From: Ceratotherium simum simum
Lineage: Eukaryota > Chordata > Mammalia > Perissodactyla > Rhinocerotidae
Direction of reading: 5' to 3'
Length of the DNA: 64,000 nucleotides
NCBI RefSeq assembly: GCF_000283155.1
Contig: NW_004454195.1
Span: 2,378,762-2,442,761 of the forward strand
Every line of letters starts with the position of its first letter. Position 1 is the first letter of the stretch. The notes under the pieces are model-generated. The model did no database searches, was not told the origin of the DNA, and was given only the letters and a program-made list of their open reading frames with translations. The translations under genes and the position numbers were made by a program. Below, one piece after another: positions 36,111-49,100 of the stretch.

Positions 36111-37640
36111 TTTGCCATTTACCTCTTTTCGTTAGTTGTGGTGATTTCATATAGCCGTTTTTTCCAATAACCTTACATGGATTATTTTGAACATGGAAGC
36201 AATTAGAACTTTGGAATTTTCCGGACTGAGTTTTATGTTGGTAGTTAGCTCTGCACTTGCCATTGCATTCACAGCTTTTTTGTGTGTAGGATACGATAGA
36301 GCATTGTTTGCAGTAGGGGAGATCTTTTCTCCCAGTACAGAATATATTAAAAATGCCTTGTCCTCTGGAATGAAAATAAATTAATTTATATACTGTGTAT
36401 ATTTCCAAATAAGACAAGAAGATTGATTACTTCTATAAGCACTTGAAAGTAGCTTTAATATTATTTTCACTTTAAGAAAGTTGGATAAGAGAGTTTGTAT
36501 TTATAAATATGGAATTTTTGTTAATACTGCCTATACCATGGTGAGTGCGCTGGGATATTTCAGGCTTTGCATCTTTTGTGCTTTTAAATTAGTCTCATCT
36601 AAGTGGAACCCTGTAAGGGAGTGAATGCCTTTTCACTGAAAGTACTAAAGCAGAGACATAAGTCTTGTCATTGGAGATGTCTTAAGTAGGTCTCATACCC
36701 CAGCAGAATGCTAGAGTGAAGGACTTCTCAAGTTCATTCTTCCATTGACATTTCATGATCCTGTCTCTGAAGATGGACAAATGCATGTTCCCCAAAGTAG
36801 CCCAGGAATTAGTGGGAGAAAATGACCCCCGCACTTTGTTTTCCATAGTTATCTGGGAATACGCTTCACCTTTTTCTACAGGGCTCCTCTGTTTTGGGGG
36901 GAAAATACAGAAATGCTAATCTCCAAGCTTTTTGGATTCCTCTCTTACCTTATCGACAAATGTTATAAATGACTGTGTTTCCATGAAAGTTCTTGGTCAA
37001 ATATTACTAGGATCATAAAGTTTCTGCAATTCTCTGAATTTTTTTCATTCAATAAGAATCAGCCTGCATCATGTTTCTCGTTGAAAGGGTTACTAGAGCA
37101 TTAAAACCATTCCAATCAGAATACAAAGATGCCAATTAATTCTGATCGTAAAGGGGAAAAGCAGGGCCCACCAGTCCTTTTCCCATATGGCACACAAGAG
37201 CAATTAGATACATAGGCTGCCATTTCATCTTTGGTATTTACATAACGCATACTATGGTGACTGATAGGAGGGAGGTACATAGATATGACAGACTGACAGA
37301 GGATAAGGGCAGATGTCGTCCATCTTTTTCATTATGATGACTATTTTAACGAACAGACCAACTCATTTCTGCAGCCCATTAAATCAGTTGACAGTATAAA
37401 CATCTGGAGAATAGCCCTGGGAGTTGGTTTTGTCAGGTGAGGGCTCTGGCTGGCAGGGAGGGGGCTGCTGATTCTAGGGACAACCACAAGCTGCCCTTCA
37501 CAGGGGCCCCTGCTTTTCTTGACACCAGGGGCTCAGGATGTGGAAAAGATTTGTGCCGCCAAGATGGCATCCGTTTGAGAACACTTTTCTGTCCTTTCAT
37601 ATTCTTTCAAATTTCTTCTTTCTGATGTCTGGCCTCTCTT
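36111..37640. other. unique-looking sequence, nothing recognised
   Basis: Few repeats. Opposed frames at 36064-36417 (Cys-rich, minus) and 36187-36384 (plus) overlap each other and have no recognised domain. A GC-richer patch lies at 37430-37560. Confidence 0.4.
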
Positions 37641-37644
37641 GGTT

Positions 37645-37745
37645 TCCTGAGCTCTGAACCCGATTCATTGAATAACCTTGAACAAATGACAATATTTCCT
37701 AGCCTCCTGTTTTCTCATCTGTGAAATGAGGAGCCCTCCAACTCC
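37645..37745 (+). mobile_element. MIR SINE fragment
   Basis: ataaccttgaacaaatgaca (37671) followed by tcatctgtgaaatgaggagc (37714) is the MIR core in sense orientation. Confidence 0.7.
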
Positions 37746-38003
37746 CAGTTCCCTCTCCCAGTGGAATAATTCTTTCTGAAAAGCATTTTGATCTCCATAG
37801 GGAAAGGTGTTATACAGCAACACAGAGTTAGATTTGATTCTTTACCACCCATAGGTTCAATTTGTGTGGTCCCAGCCTGACTCCATAAACAATCTAAGTG
37901 TTTCTCGGTGTGTGTAGGCAGTAACACCTGAGAGGGAAAAGTGTTTAAATTTCACCATTAGCACATTTGGTACCATTTTTCTCATGCCCTTGTCCCTCTA
38001 AAA

Positions 38004-38205
38004 CAGGGTTTCTCAACTTGGGCACTATTGGCATTTTGGGATGGATAATTCTTTGTTGTGAGGACCTGTCCTGTGCATTGTAGACTGTTTGCTAGACACC
38101 AGGATCACCCTTCCTCCCTTCCTTGAGTTGTGACAAGCAAAAATGTCTCCAGACATTGCCAAATGTCTTCTGGGGTGCAAGGCTGCTCCCAGTTGAGAAA
38201 CCATG
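38004..38205 (-). mobile_element. MER20 hAT DNA transposon
   Basis: Inverted ends cagggtttctcaac and gttgagaaaccatg, internal attggcattttgggatggat (38029) and tgtctccagacattgccaaa (38143). Flanking 8-mers ctctaaaa (37996-38003) and ctctgaaa (38206-38213) match at seven of eight positions. The length of 202 bp is close to the family's usual ~219 bp. Short frames that cross it are artefacts. Confidence 0.93.
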
Positions 38206-38213
38206 CTCTGAAA

Positions 38214-38615
38214 CGTGCTTGGGTGGTTGTCCCAGCAGCTTGGAACGGGGGTTGTGCTTGAATCTGGGCCTCATATAAACTAGCTAGTAGCCTCCAAGGT
38301 GTGAAGCAAATCCAAGAAAACAAAAAAATCCCATTTTTATGTTTGAGTACAGCGAGTTACATGAGAGTCTCCTGGCATTTTTTCCCACTAGACCTAGTGC
38401 TGAGAACAAGCAAGGCATACTGACCTCTGCACCCCGAGCTTTTCTTAGATGAAGACTAAGGGAACTGTTAGTTCCATTTGAAGTCTACGGATTGAAGAGC
38501 AGACACCCAGTCTTGCTGTATGAGACAGTCTCCTCCATTAACGATGTTATATGTTTTCTTGGAAAAACTTCCTGCTTCACAGTTGTAGCCCATTAGCTGG
38601 TTTTGTATCCAACAA
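38214..38615. other. no clear feature
   Basis: No gene or named repeat. Confidence 0.45.
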
Positions 38616-38619
38616 GCAT

Positions 38620-39100
38620 ACCCATTGATTCTCCTCGTATTCAGGGGGTAATAGAAAAGCTTGTACTATACTGGGCCTGGATCGTCTGCAAACATGATGT
38701 AATCATTATAATTGTCATAAAATAATCAGGAAGGGCCCTGGCTGAAATAACTAAGAGAAGAAATATTTCATTTACCACAGGAGGCCGAAGAATAGAAAGG
38801 TATTTGGAGATTTGGTTAATTATTATGTCTGCTAACTGAAAATGCTGGGCATATTTTTTGAAATGCGAAATTACATATTATTGGAAGAGAATCTCCTTTT
38901 TGAAAGGAACCAAGTGTTTAAGAATTTAAAGTCTTTTTTTTCCTTAAAGAAAATGCTGCTGTCACAAACCTGTGTCCATTAAATGCTATTTTCTGTAGTA
39001 TAATTTATCAGGCACTGTACCTAACTGGAGTTTAACTGATAGCTTCACCTTTCCAGGAAACCCGTGTAAAATCAGAAGGTAAAAAAAAAAATTCTTTTGG
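38620..39100. other. candidate conserved non-coding stretch
   Basis: Repeat-free by eye, with AT-rich motifs such as ttggttaattattatgtctg (38812) and gatgtaatcattataattgt (38696). No coding frame. Listed because nearby unique DNA is repeat-poor; conservation is untested. Confidence 0.25.
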
Positions 39101-39490
39101 CAATCAGAATAGATTCCAAAAAAACCCATGCTGTAAGGTTTGTATGCTAATTGATCAATTACATAATTTCTTCACATTCATTTCAACACACCCATTCAAT
39201 GACTATGAGCTTCCAAGGAAGAGGCAGCTCAGGTCGGGAAGCAGGCCCTATGCCGTCTAGGCTGAAAGTCTGCAGACTAAGGACCAGGAGTGTGGTCCAG
39301 AGGGGGGAGTGCGCGCTCCAGGTAGGCATATTCTCTTGGCTGTTTGGACTCTGTAGCCTGTATGGGGAGGGTCATGGCTGGAAGAGGAACAGACTAAGGC
39401 CCCTTAAAGACCAAAGCCCAGAGTAGGGACCCTTTTACCTACTTCTCTTGACAATCAACCCAGCAACAGAATCTGGTTGAAATAAGACAG
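39101..39490. other. no clear feature
   Basis: A 91-codon frame (39151-39426) lies here, but it has no recognised domain and uses an ATG in AT-rich DNA, so I do not call it a gene. Confidence 0.4.
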
Positions 39491-39494
39491 ATGT

Positions 39495-39605
39495 AGTTGG
39501 CTTGAGTTAAATGAGTTAATAGACACAAACCACTAAGAAGAGTATCTGGCACTTGTAGGCGGTCTATAGGTTCTAGCTGTATATACTATTACTAGTGTTG
39601 AGAAA
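39495..39605 (+). mobile_element. MIR 3' fragment
   Basis: gagttaaatgagttaataga (39502) then gagtatctggcacttgtagg (39539) is a worn MIR 3' half. Confidence 0.6.
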
Positions 39606-41584
39606 ACCAACCCAGGTTTTGGCTCATGGTATATTCTGGGTACACTTCAAAAAAACAGAGATCTCTTGAAAAAAGGAAAAGTTTTTTTAAAAAAAATTCC
39701 AGCATTATCTTCTACACCATGATATAGCATTTAAATAGTGCTATAAACTTTGAGGTTTGGGCTTATAGGTTTGCTGCCGTACTGATGAATTGTGGAGGGC
39801 TTAGGATCACACCTTAATATCACACCTGTGGTCTCTGGATCAGTGCTTATGTGAGTCACTTCACGGTGGTCAGCACCTTACACTGGGCCTTGTTTTACCA
39901 TCTTACATATATTTACCTTGGTCAGGTGAAGACATTGATGACAGTATAGACAAAACGGTCTAAATTCACCAACGCTGCTGGAAAAACTACTGAAAGTATA
40001 TCCTTGAAGTGGTTGGTCAGTTGTTTATCTTTTAAAGATTGACCATGACTTTGACCTTATAGCTCAGCTGTTTGGTCAGGTGTTTATTGACCTATTTTTC
40101 AGACTTCACTTCCAGAGAAATGGTTGGCTTCCTTATGTTTTTCTTTTTTTTCAAATTAAAAAATTTCTGCTCATATGATTTACTGATTCTTTTATTCTTA
40201 GTAATCTACTTTGGGAATCCTTTAAGAATATTGCTGGGCTAACTATGTCAAAAATAGATGATAAATCGGCTTACAAAACCCAAAAAGTGATGGGGCAACT
40301 TTTTCCCTCTTAATCACCTTTGCGTCATTAAACTCCACATGAATCCAGTGTGGGTCTGACTGCGGATCTCTCCGAGTTAGATCAAGGTGTCAAGTCAGGC
40401 TCGTTTATTACTTCTGAATGCCAGCAATTCTGTCCAAAACTCTTAAAATAGCGAGGGGCTCCAGAATGAATCATCTCAATTTATTTCAGGCTTTCAGATT
40501 CCACTGAGTAATTTTTACAATTCAGTTCATCTGGTTGGGGAGAAGTCTGGCCAGTGGGGCTATGATGAATCAGGGTCGGAAACTTGGTAATGAAAAGGAA
40601 GACTTGGTCAAAACAAACTTTTTTAATTTTAGGAGGAAGCTCAGCTTTCATTATTGGACTAAACTTGTTGCCATTCACGCAGAAGACTAAGGCTGGATGC
40701 AAGTCCAGGAGAGAGCGGTCCACAGTTTAAAGCTGCAAGATTTATTTTACGCCATGTTGATCCATTTAATATTATCAGAATTAGTTCTCTAGAAAGATAA
40801 TTGTGCAGAAGCATAAATGCATTCAAAACACAAACATATTTTTCTTCTAAAATAATAAGGTCGTTTGGTAGGGAAACACTTGTTTTTTCCTCCTGTCCTT
40901 GATTCATTCCTCTTTAAACTGGTACTGCCTCTCTCCTTCCTCATTACTAAATCTCTTTGTTTCCTATGGAGGAGAATAAATAAGCCCTTCCTTTCTCCTT
41001 ACAGAAAAGCCTGTGCTTTGTGTGTATGTTTTACCATCACTCTTATTTGTGATGAATTCGTGGTTAGAAAGAACCCTGCACTGCCTTGCTCTGTCAATCA
41101 GCTGAAGGGGAGCTGGGAGTTCACACCTGTGAGTGGATGGAAGAATGGCCACATATTTTTAATATCTCTGTTTTATAGGAATATTGACAGAATGATCACT
41201 CTCAGTAGTTCCTCTGGAAAATAAGCCACTTTAAAAAACCACACATAATATGATGGTCTCTTGAGATTAGAAATTAACGGAGGCTCTTGACTCAGAATTG
41301 ACAGACTCAGAAAAAAAATTTATTAGTGAATGGAATTTTTCATTGGGGCGATATCTGCTTTTGGGGCATGTGGTAGTGTCTAGTGCTCTTATGCTGACCA
41401 GGCTTCTCAGAAATATCCCAGGTTCCTGAATTTTTCGTTTTCCCTGGATGTCCCCCTTGAACGCATATCCATCTTATTATCTATTATTCCCTCAGCACTG
41501 CTCTTTGTTGTTCAAGGTGGCAGACGCCTAAACTGAGAAATGATGCTGACAGAATTTAGATCTGGGAAAGCTCATGAGGAATTC
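39606..41584. other. no clear feature
   Basis: No gene or named repeat. The 119-codon frame at 40865-41224 and the opposed frames at 40481-40907 have no domain support. Confidence 0.45.
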
Positions 41585-41725
41585 TAAGTCCACCCCTTCA
41601 TTTTATAGAAGAGAAAATCGATTCCCAAAGAAGTTAAAGATGGTACACAAGATTTCACTACTGCGCAGAGAAAACTGTGGCACTGGAGCCTGGCTCTAGG
41701 TCTGTGTTCTTTTCATGGCAACCTC
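41585..41725 (-). mobile_element. MIR SINE, antisense
   Basis: tcattttatagaagagaaaa (41599), cccaaagaagttaaagatgg and tggagcctggctctaggtct follow the reverse complement of MIR. Confidence 0.72.
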
Positions 41726-44700
41726 AACCTTTCTGGTTTGCAGTGGCTGTTAGTCCCCTTCCCAAGGACGTTTATATTTTAAGATGGGGAATCCCAGAGA
41801 ACACATTCCTATGAGCTGAAGAAATGTCTCCAATGGCAAGGGCATGAGAGACAGTAGTAGACTGGTGTGGGTGCTCTCTTAGGAAAGAACAAATAAAATT
41901 TTGGAGAACAGGCTTTTGGAGGCTTTCATATCCACACTGCTTGGTGACTGTGAGATTTGTCTAACGCCGAGGCTGGCCACAGGTCTTAGTCCTTGTCATT
42001 TGTCCCTAATAAGCTCTGTGGGACCTGTCCATTCAGTTTTCTTCCAATTAAATAATTATACTCTTTTATTTTAATTTCCAGGTAACTAAAATTGAATAAG
42101 GCAACATTTTATTTCCAAATTTCCTTGTTCTTCAAAGTACTTATTAATTAAAAATACTTATTTTTTTTTGTAGAAAATTTGAAAAATACAGGAGTTGAAA
42201 GAAAAAAGAAAAAAGGCATCACTCAATTCCCTGTTGAAGCCACTCACTGTTAACACTTTGGTATTTTGCCTTTCTGTTTTATTTCCATTCCTTTCCCAAG
42301 TTAAAGACTAATGGTAATATTTTTCTTTCTTTTTATTTTTTTAACAACTTTTTTTCTGAATATATAATTAATCTATGCCCATTAAAGAAAAATTGGAGAA
42401 TACAGACAAGTATAAAGATGAAACTATATCATTAATAAGCTTGTACCTGGAGCTAGACTGAGTGACACATTTCTTTCCAGCCTCTTGACAAAAACATCCA
42501 TATTTCCCCATTTCACTTCTTAATCATAAATTAACCAGTATAAAGCTAAAAGGAGTTACTGATGTTCTCAATTAGTTGCTAAAATCTGTTTCAGTTTGAG
42601 GCAAAGTTGGATACAGATGAGCTCTTGTTTCACAAGAAGACTTTAGTCCAGACTTTCTCCTATACTAGTTCACATATTAAAGCCTGTGATGGAACATTCT
42701 AAACATGGCAGAGGCACATTCTAAAATGTCAAGAATAATTGTAGCTTCTTTCAGTTAGGTTTTTTGTCCTTTTCAGAATGCCTAGAGACGTGGCAAGCAG
42801 TCTGTGGTCATAGTAGGACTCTCCGTAATATGTAACATGAAGGGATCTCTTATAGAAATGATGCTCCTAGTTCAAGAGCACTCAAGGACCCTAGGCTATT
42901 ACTGCTAGCTGTCTCTGAGTGAGCACACTCTACTGTTAATCCTGGAACACCCATGTCTTACGTGTTCCCTCACTTTCCTCTGCCTGTATCTCTTCCTTCC
43001 AACTAAGGAGACAAAGTACAGTCTGAGAACACAGCCTCTCTGATGGGGCCAGACTGATCAGCTCACTCTTTTCCACATGTACATTTTGCTTAGCTTGTGC
43101 CCTCAAGCTGGGGTACACTTGTTTATCTTATGGAATCATTTACAACCTTCAAGACTATGTGAAACACTTTCTCTCGTGCACCCCACAGGGGGTGCTCTCT
43201 CTGTGCTCCACTGGCAAATGCTGTCTCTACTATTGTTTGGCACTGATTTTTACTGGCGGAAATAAAGTTTAGAATATGTGGGCAGTGTCCCTAAACCTGT
43301 CCCTTCTCCATGGAAAATCCTGGATCCTCTAGGTATTTTTCCCACCTTTCTAAATTCCCAAAGACTGTGTTGCAGTGGAAAGGAATCTCCACTTTATTCT
43401 CTCCCCACTCAGTACCCTAGGGACGTCTGCAAAATTTAACTCCACTCAATGACAATCAAACCTCCCATTCTTCTTGCTCTACAAATAGCTCACTGGTTGC
43501 ATCTTTCAGGCCGCAGAAATAAAAGGGTGCTCATCTAGCCATCAGCGAGACCCCTGGCTGGGCACAGCCAGATATGTCTCCCCTGGATGGGATGTCATAG
43601 GCTTTCAACTTGTTTCCATGTTAGAGGAAGGAGTGAGCCCTCTCTGAATCATGCTAGGATAATAATAACCTGTCCTGCACAGGGAGTGTATGGACTCAGT
43701 GGGGGCAATCCATCATTTTCAAAATGCGTATCCTTTCCCATCATTCCCCTGACAGCCCCACCTCCTCCACTAAGCTGACTTTCTCTTTCCTTTGGTGAAG
43801 AGAGAAAAACACTGTGGTCAAGTGTCAGTGACAGATAAAGTGAAGGGCAACATTTTCTGACATCTGCTGCCAGGATCTCCAGACAAGTGACTTAGTCTGA
43901 CTAAGTCAATGGTGAATATTCCTTTATTGCTAGGAAAGGATTGATGGGTATAATACACTTGACATGTACTGTCTTTGACACATATCTCTTCTCCCGAAGA
44001 GTCGGTGACATGAGCAGCTCTGGCTTTGGATGGTTGACTTTCAATCGATCTTGCATTTTACCTTTAATATGCTTTTTCAAGTCTTATTTATGCATTTGTG
44101 TATGTACGTGTTTATTTATCTTACCTATCTCCCTATTTTTAAATCCACTATTGGATTTATATAAATCTCCCCAAAAATGAAAGTATGGTAAACATCTAGG
44201 CATGATCTAAGTGCTTTTAAAAATTGTCTTCTTGATAAATGAAGTTGAGATAGGAGCCTTAATTTCTAGTTTCATAGAACTGTAAATTCATTGCTCAGGC
44301 CCCGTGACCTGGCTCCTCTAAGTTGTAAATGAAGCAGATGACGCCTGCAGAATTTGTCAAGAGGAATGAAACTGACTTCGTGAGTTGTTTCTAGTCACCT
44401 GTGGCCTGGGTTGGATTGGAGATCAGCTGGTAAAACCAGCTCCTGCTCTGTTCATGGGTGCATTATTTAATTTTGTCTTGTATTTTCTAGACACCATTCT
44501 CTGCCATAAATGAAAGATCAGTCACTTTGAGTTCTTTAGGTTTATTTCAGTTGTGTTGAGTTGTAAATCTCTTTTTTTATAAATACAATGAGATGGGTAG
44601 GTGGAGCGTCTATACAACACATGCCAGGATGCGTTGTTAGTATATTGTCAAGTGTCCAAGGACCTAGAAACAAATTGATATTTAGGATTACAGAGAGCTA

Positions 44701-44922
44701 GCCAGAGAGGTGAGCAACAGTTTAGTGGTTTTGATCAATCTGAAATGGACAATCTGATCAAGTGGATAATCTGTTTAAATACAGATGCTGAGGTGGTCTT
44801 CTTCCATTGTGCCAGCAGATCCACAGCTCATTTCAATAGAATAGGGAGGTTATTTGCCCTGATGATTTAGGTAATTGTTTCCACTGTTCAACTTCACCTT
44901 TCCTGGGATAGTGCATAAGATA
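41726..44922. other. mostly unclassified; one old-repeat patch
   Basis: No gene supported. The interval 42340-42500 (attggagaatacagacaagt) reads like a fragment of an ancient dispersed repeat whose family I cannot name. A short perfect inverted repeat, gacttagtc/gactaagtc, lies near 43890. Short frames at 43077-44180 show no domain. Confidence 0.35.
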
Positions 44923-44937
44923 TTCACCTCCTCTTTA

Positions 44938-45224
44938 TTTTTTTGTGAGGAAGATCAGCCCTGAGCTAACATCCACGCTAATCCTCCTCTTTTTGCTGAG
45001 GAAGACCGGCTCTGAGCTAACATCCATTGCCAATCCTCCTTTCTTTTCCCCAAAGCCCCAGTAGATAGTTGTATGTCACAGCTGCACATCCTTCTAGTTG
45101 CTGTATGTGGGACACGGCCTCAACATGGCCGGACAAGCGGTGCGTCGGTGCGCACCCGGGATCCGAACCCGGGCCGCCAGTAGCGGAGCGCGCGCACTTA
45201 ACCGCTAAGCCACGGGGCCAGACC
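44938..45224 (-). mobile_element. ERE-type SINE, long form
   Basis: Reverse-oriented copy with the extra middle segment (gccccagtagatagttgtat near 45054) and a well-kept head: A-box-like and B-box-like motifs are recognisable in gcacccgggatccgaacccg. The 15-base flanks ttcacctcctcttta (44923-44937) and ttcacctcgtcttta (45225-45239) differ at one site. This is one of the best-preserved copies here. Confidence 0.95.
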
Positions 45225-45399
45225 TTCACCTCGTCTTTAAAAAATAAATTCTAAATGTCAGTAATTCTGATCTGTGTGACTGATCTAGGGATGTTTAAAA
45301 AGAAAATTCATTGACCATTGCTATCAATGTCCTAATACCAGGTGATTTTTATCCTTATTTACAGCAGAGATTAGCACTCTGAATTCTGTGTGTGTGTTT

Positions 45400-45765
45400 T
45401 TAATATAACAGCTTCATCGACATATGTTTCACATACCATACAATTCACCAATTTTAAGGATATAATTCCATGGCTTTTAGTGTATTTGCAGAATTGTGTA
45501 TCCATCACCACAATCAATTTTAGAACACTTTCATCACCCTAAAAGGAAACTCTGCACCCATTAGCAATTACTCCCCATATTCCCCATTCCAGCACCCGCC
45601 CCAACCGCTAGCAACACTAATGTATTTTCTGTCTCTATGGATTTGTCTTTTCTGGACATTTTCTATAAATGGAATCATAGAATATGTGGTCTTTTGTGAC
45701 TGACTTCTTTCACGTGGTGCAATGTTTTCAAGTTCACCTATTTTGCAGCATGTATTTAAACCTTT
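45400..45765 (-). mobile_element. antisense LINE-1 3' end
   Basis: catcgacatatgtttcacat (45415), gcagaattgtgtatccatca (45488), ttctataaatggaatcatag and caatgttttcaagttcac are the reverse of an old LINE-1 3'UTR/ORF2 end. Confidence 0.85.
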
Positions 45766-47345
45766 TATTTAATCTTCACTGGATCATCTTGAATATTCAC
45801 GTTAGGTTTTTAGTTTCATACAATCTCACATAAATAATCCTGTCTGTATTATCCTTCTCTGAGTTTTTTTTAGCTCTTTTTTAAGTTTCAAAACATTATT
45901 TTTCTTGAAAGATTTGAAAACAAGGTTTAAAAAAATGTCAGACTGATCCCAGAATTACCTTTGTTTATTTAATACAAAAATAATAATTTAAAAAAATTTT
46001 GTGGATTTATTCTCCCATCGTTATTTTTTCTTTTATATATTTCATTTATATATATTTCTATATATTCTTTTTAAGGCTGAAATTTGAGTTAGAAGCACTT
46101 AACTACCCAGCGTTGTGTTTGTGTGCTTTCGTTACTTTAGAAACTTCAATGGTTTAGGTTAAATTTAATAGTTTTCCAAATTTGGAGAGGTTATCTCAAC
46201 AGAACAGACTCCCTGAGCCATTTAAAGCCTACTCATGTGAAAGCTTTTGGAGGCTCTCTTTTCAAAGAAAGAAAAAGAAGTAGATCAAAATCATGATTTG
46301 AAGATGCGAATATTTCCTCTTCTAGTGGCATATTTATCTTTTTTGAGGCTTCTCTGATGTTCACCCCTTACCTGAGGGATGGCCATGGTACATGAAGGGC
46401 ATGATAATCTTGATGAACTCAGACCTCAAAGAAAGACCTGAGCTGTTCGGGTGTATTGCCTTCCTCCTCCACTTACCAATTTTGGAAGACTATTATGTCA
46501 TATTCAACAGTGCAATTCAATGACTATAGATAACAAGTAACCAACATACTAATGCTGATAGTTTATGAGAACCAATGCAATCTTATATTCTTAGTTGCAT
46601 CTGCTTTTATTTGTGTCCTTTGCAGGTACCTCCTGAGACGAACAGTGAATAGGTAGAACTTTCTGGAAGAGAATAAAGTCTCTCTAACCAGAGCCACACC
46701 TAACCACAGCTAAATCTAAAATTAGACCTGTGAAGAGCATGCCCATTAAAATGGAAATCATAGAAATAGAAAGGAAAATTCTGATCATGAAGCCAGGCAA
46801 ACTCATAAGGGGCTTTCTTTGAGATTATTGCAGGATGTAGCACTGGAATTAAAATAAGGACCAAACATATTGGGGCCAGCTCTTAATTACATTAGCATTG
46901 AAGAAGTAATTGATAGGAATATATGCACACTGTGCAAGTTAGCTTGTAGGTAGTGATTTGCAGGACCATTTAATTCATGGTGAGTCAGAGTTCATGGATC
47001 CACAGAAGGCTAAATTGTATAGCTTGGTATAAAATCTAATTGGGCAGTTTTAAAGTTTATGACCACTAGCACGATATGCTTCTAGGAAATGAAAGTGGAG
47101 TGTTCTGTTACTCAGAGAACATTTGATACGATACCCAGCACATCCTCCATATATGTATAGTGACTTTCTTTTCCATGTTATCCTTCTTTTCCTTCAATAC
47201 AGAATACAGAGAGAATAAATGAATCATTGCAATGTTTTTTTGAGTTCTACAGTTAACAATTAGGTTTAGTATAGGGTGAGAAGTATAAAATGAAAGAATA
47301 GCATTTTCGGTATAAAATCTTAGAAGTATCAATTGTATTTATTTT
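45766..47345. other. no clear feature
   Basis: AT-rich on the left. No gene or named repeat. The minus frame at 47108-47332 has no domain support. Confidence 0.45.
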
Positions 47346-47349
47346 GGAA

Positions 47350-48000
47350 CCAAAGGATTTGTACAATGGACAGTATTTTTTTTCATATTGTTATTATACC
47401 AACGGCTTTTGATATTAACTAAGAAATGCAGATTTTGTTTATTGTCTTCTTGGCTAATAGCCTATATTTAAGAAAAGTAACATAATTGGAATCTTGCACT
47501 AAAGGGGAATGCTGATTGAGGGTTTGGTTTTGGTGCATGTTTTATTTTGTTATACATCAGTAACCTTTGCAGAAATATTCTTCTGGCAGTAACAACATTA
47601 AATCTCAAGCAGCATATGATGCAATTTGTGTCAACTGCCTCACTGTAGATGCTGTGCTAAGACAACATTGCCCTAAGTGCTTTAAGCAATCATCCTTAAC
47701 TGGAAAGGCTATGCTAACCACACTGTAAAATGAGCTGGTTCAAAATGAGCAGGCTGGAATAAGAGATGATTTAGTTCCATGATGCAGTCGGAACCTGGGG
47801 TGTATTCAGAATCCGCTATGGACTGTTGGATGATATTAGAAGCATGCAGCTCACTGGGTTAAACTCAAAGTTATATTTTTACAAATAAGCCTGCTGGGAG
47901 TGGGCTGCCATTAGTGGCTCCGTGATGCTACAAATGGCTTTTCAACTGCGAGTCACTTCCCGTGCTGTTTCCAAAATACAGTAAAAAGGTATAAAGAGCA
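47350..48000. other. candidate conserved non-coding stretch
   Basis: 650 bases without recognised repeats or long frames, with well-spaced motifs such as catcagtaacctttgcagaa and cctgctgggagtgggctgcc. Proposed from the absence of transposon text only; conservation is untested. Confidence 0.28.
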
Positions 48001-48745
48001 GGAAGAGAGGGAGGACTTTTATTTCCTTTAAAAGGTATTACCATGTAAGGCAGAGTTTTGGGATTTTGCTTTGAAGCATCCCCAGTCTGTAGGCCTCCTG
48101 AGAGGACAGGGGCTGCCTTTCTCCTTTCATCACAACTGCAAGGACAGTCTTCTGGAATACACTAGTGATTGAACTGATATTGGGTTCCTGTACTTTTATT
48201 TTTTAGACATGTAGTCTGATTCTGTCATCTGTTTTTGAGTATCCTTCCTTTATCTGTATTGTATCAGGTGTTAATGGGGTGGGGGGTGAAATTAAGAATA
48301 AAAGCCATGATCATTGCCCTCAGGAAGCTTATGATGCAGTTCTCTTAGGAAACACTGAGGCCCAATGTCTCCAAATTATACTGGAATTTTTTCTTACCTT
48401 GTGTTGAGTTGTTTACCCAGAGCTATAGTGGGTGGAAGAGCGAAGGCAGATTGGGAGTCCAGAGTGTGCAGTCAAGGTGAAATAAAGGACAGAAGCTGTC
48501 TCCTCACTTTCTGTCATCTGTTATCATAACTTCTGGTTGATTCTACGAAACTAATGATTGTTGTTATAGTGCCTACAAAGTAATGTGTGAAGGGATTCAT
48601 CACAAACACCTCTAAAGCTGTGGCAGATTGATGTTTCTGCCAAATGTTAGTGGTAGGGGGAAAATTAATTTCCAGCTTGGGTGCCAGTTAGGGAGTTACT
48701 CTTTTTACTAAAATGGATGACATATATCTTCCCTTTAATTTGTTT
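48001..48745. other. no clear feature
   Basis: Possible worn L2-like text near 48300-48345. No gene. Confidence 0.4.
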
Positions 48746-48747
48746 AT

Positions 48748-48845
48748 TCATTCATATTTATTGTGCACCTAGTAGCTGTTGGGCTGCCTGATGAACTAGA
48801 CAAAACTTTCATTTCTCTTGGAGCTTATGGTCTGAGTATGTGGAA
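48748..48845 (-). mobile_element. L2-like LINE fragment, antisense
   Basis: tcattcatatttattgtgca (48748) then cttggagcttatggtctgag (48818) match the common L2 3' core in reverse. Confidence 0.6.
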
Positions 48846-49085
48846 AATGATTGATGACAAAGAACAAGGACGTAAGACTAGAGGGGAACCACTCCCAGTT
48901 GATAAGTAAAATGGCACGTGGCCTACTTTGCACAGCATGTGGGAAGGGGTAAATCTGTTTACACGTGAATCAATGCAGTCTTGGTACGGAAGAGGAAAGC
49001 TGTCTCAACAGAAATTCATGTCACATGTTATAAAAGTTAAAATCTCAACCAACAAAGAGAACTTCAGTGTTTTACTCCTGTGGAT
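48846..49085. other. no clear feature
   Basis: Short unclassified interval before the SINE at 49101. The frame 48928-49419 is made largely by that SINE and is not a gene. Confidence 0.5.
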
Positions 49086-49100
49086 AAACATGGTTTCTTT

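Noticed and set aside
36064..36417. 117-codon minus-strand frame rich in cysteine
   Set aside because: No recognised domain or convincing Cys spacing, overlapped by an equally good frame on the other strand, and no splice context. Chance is the simpler explanation.
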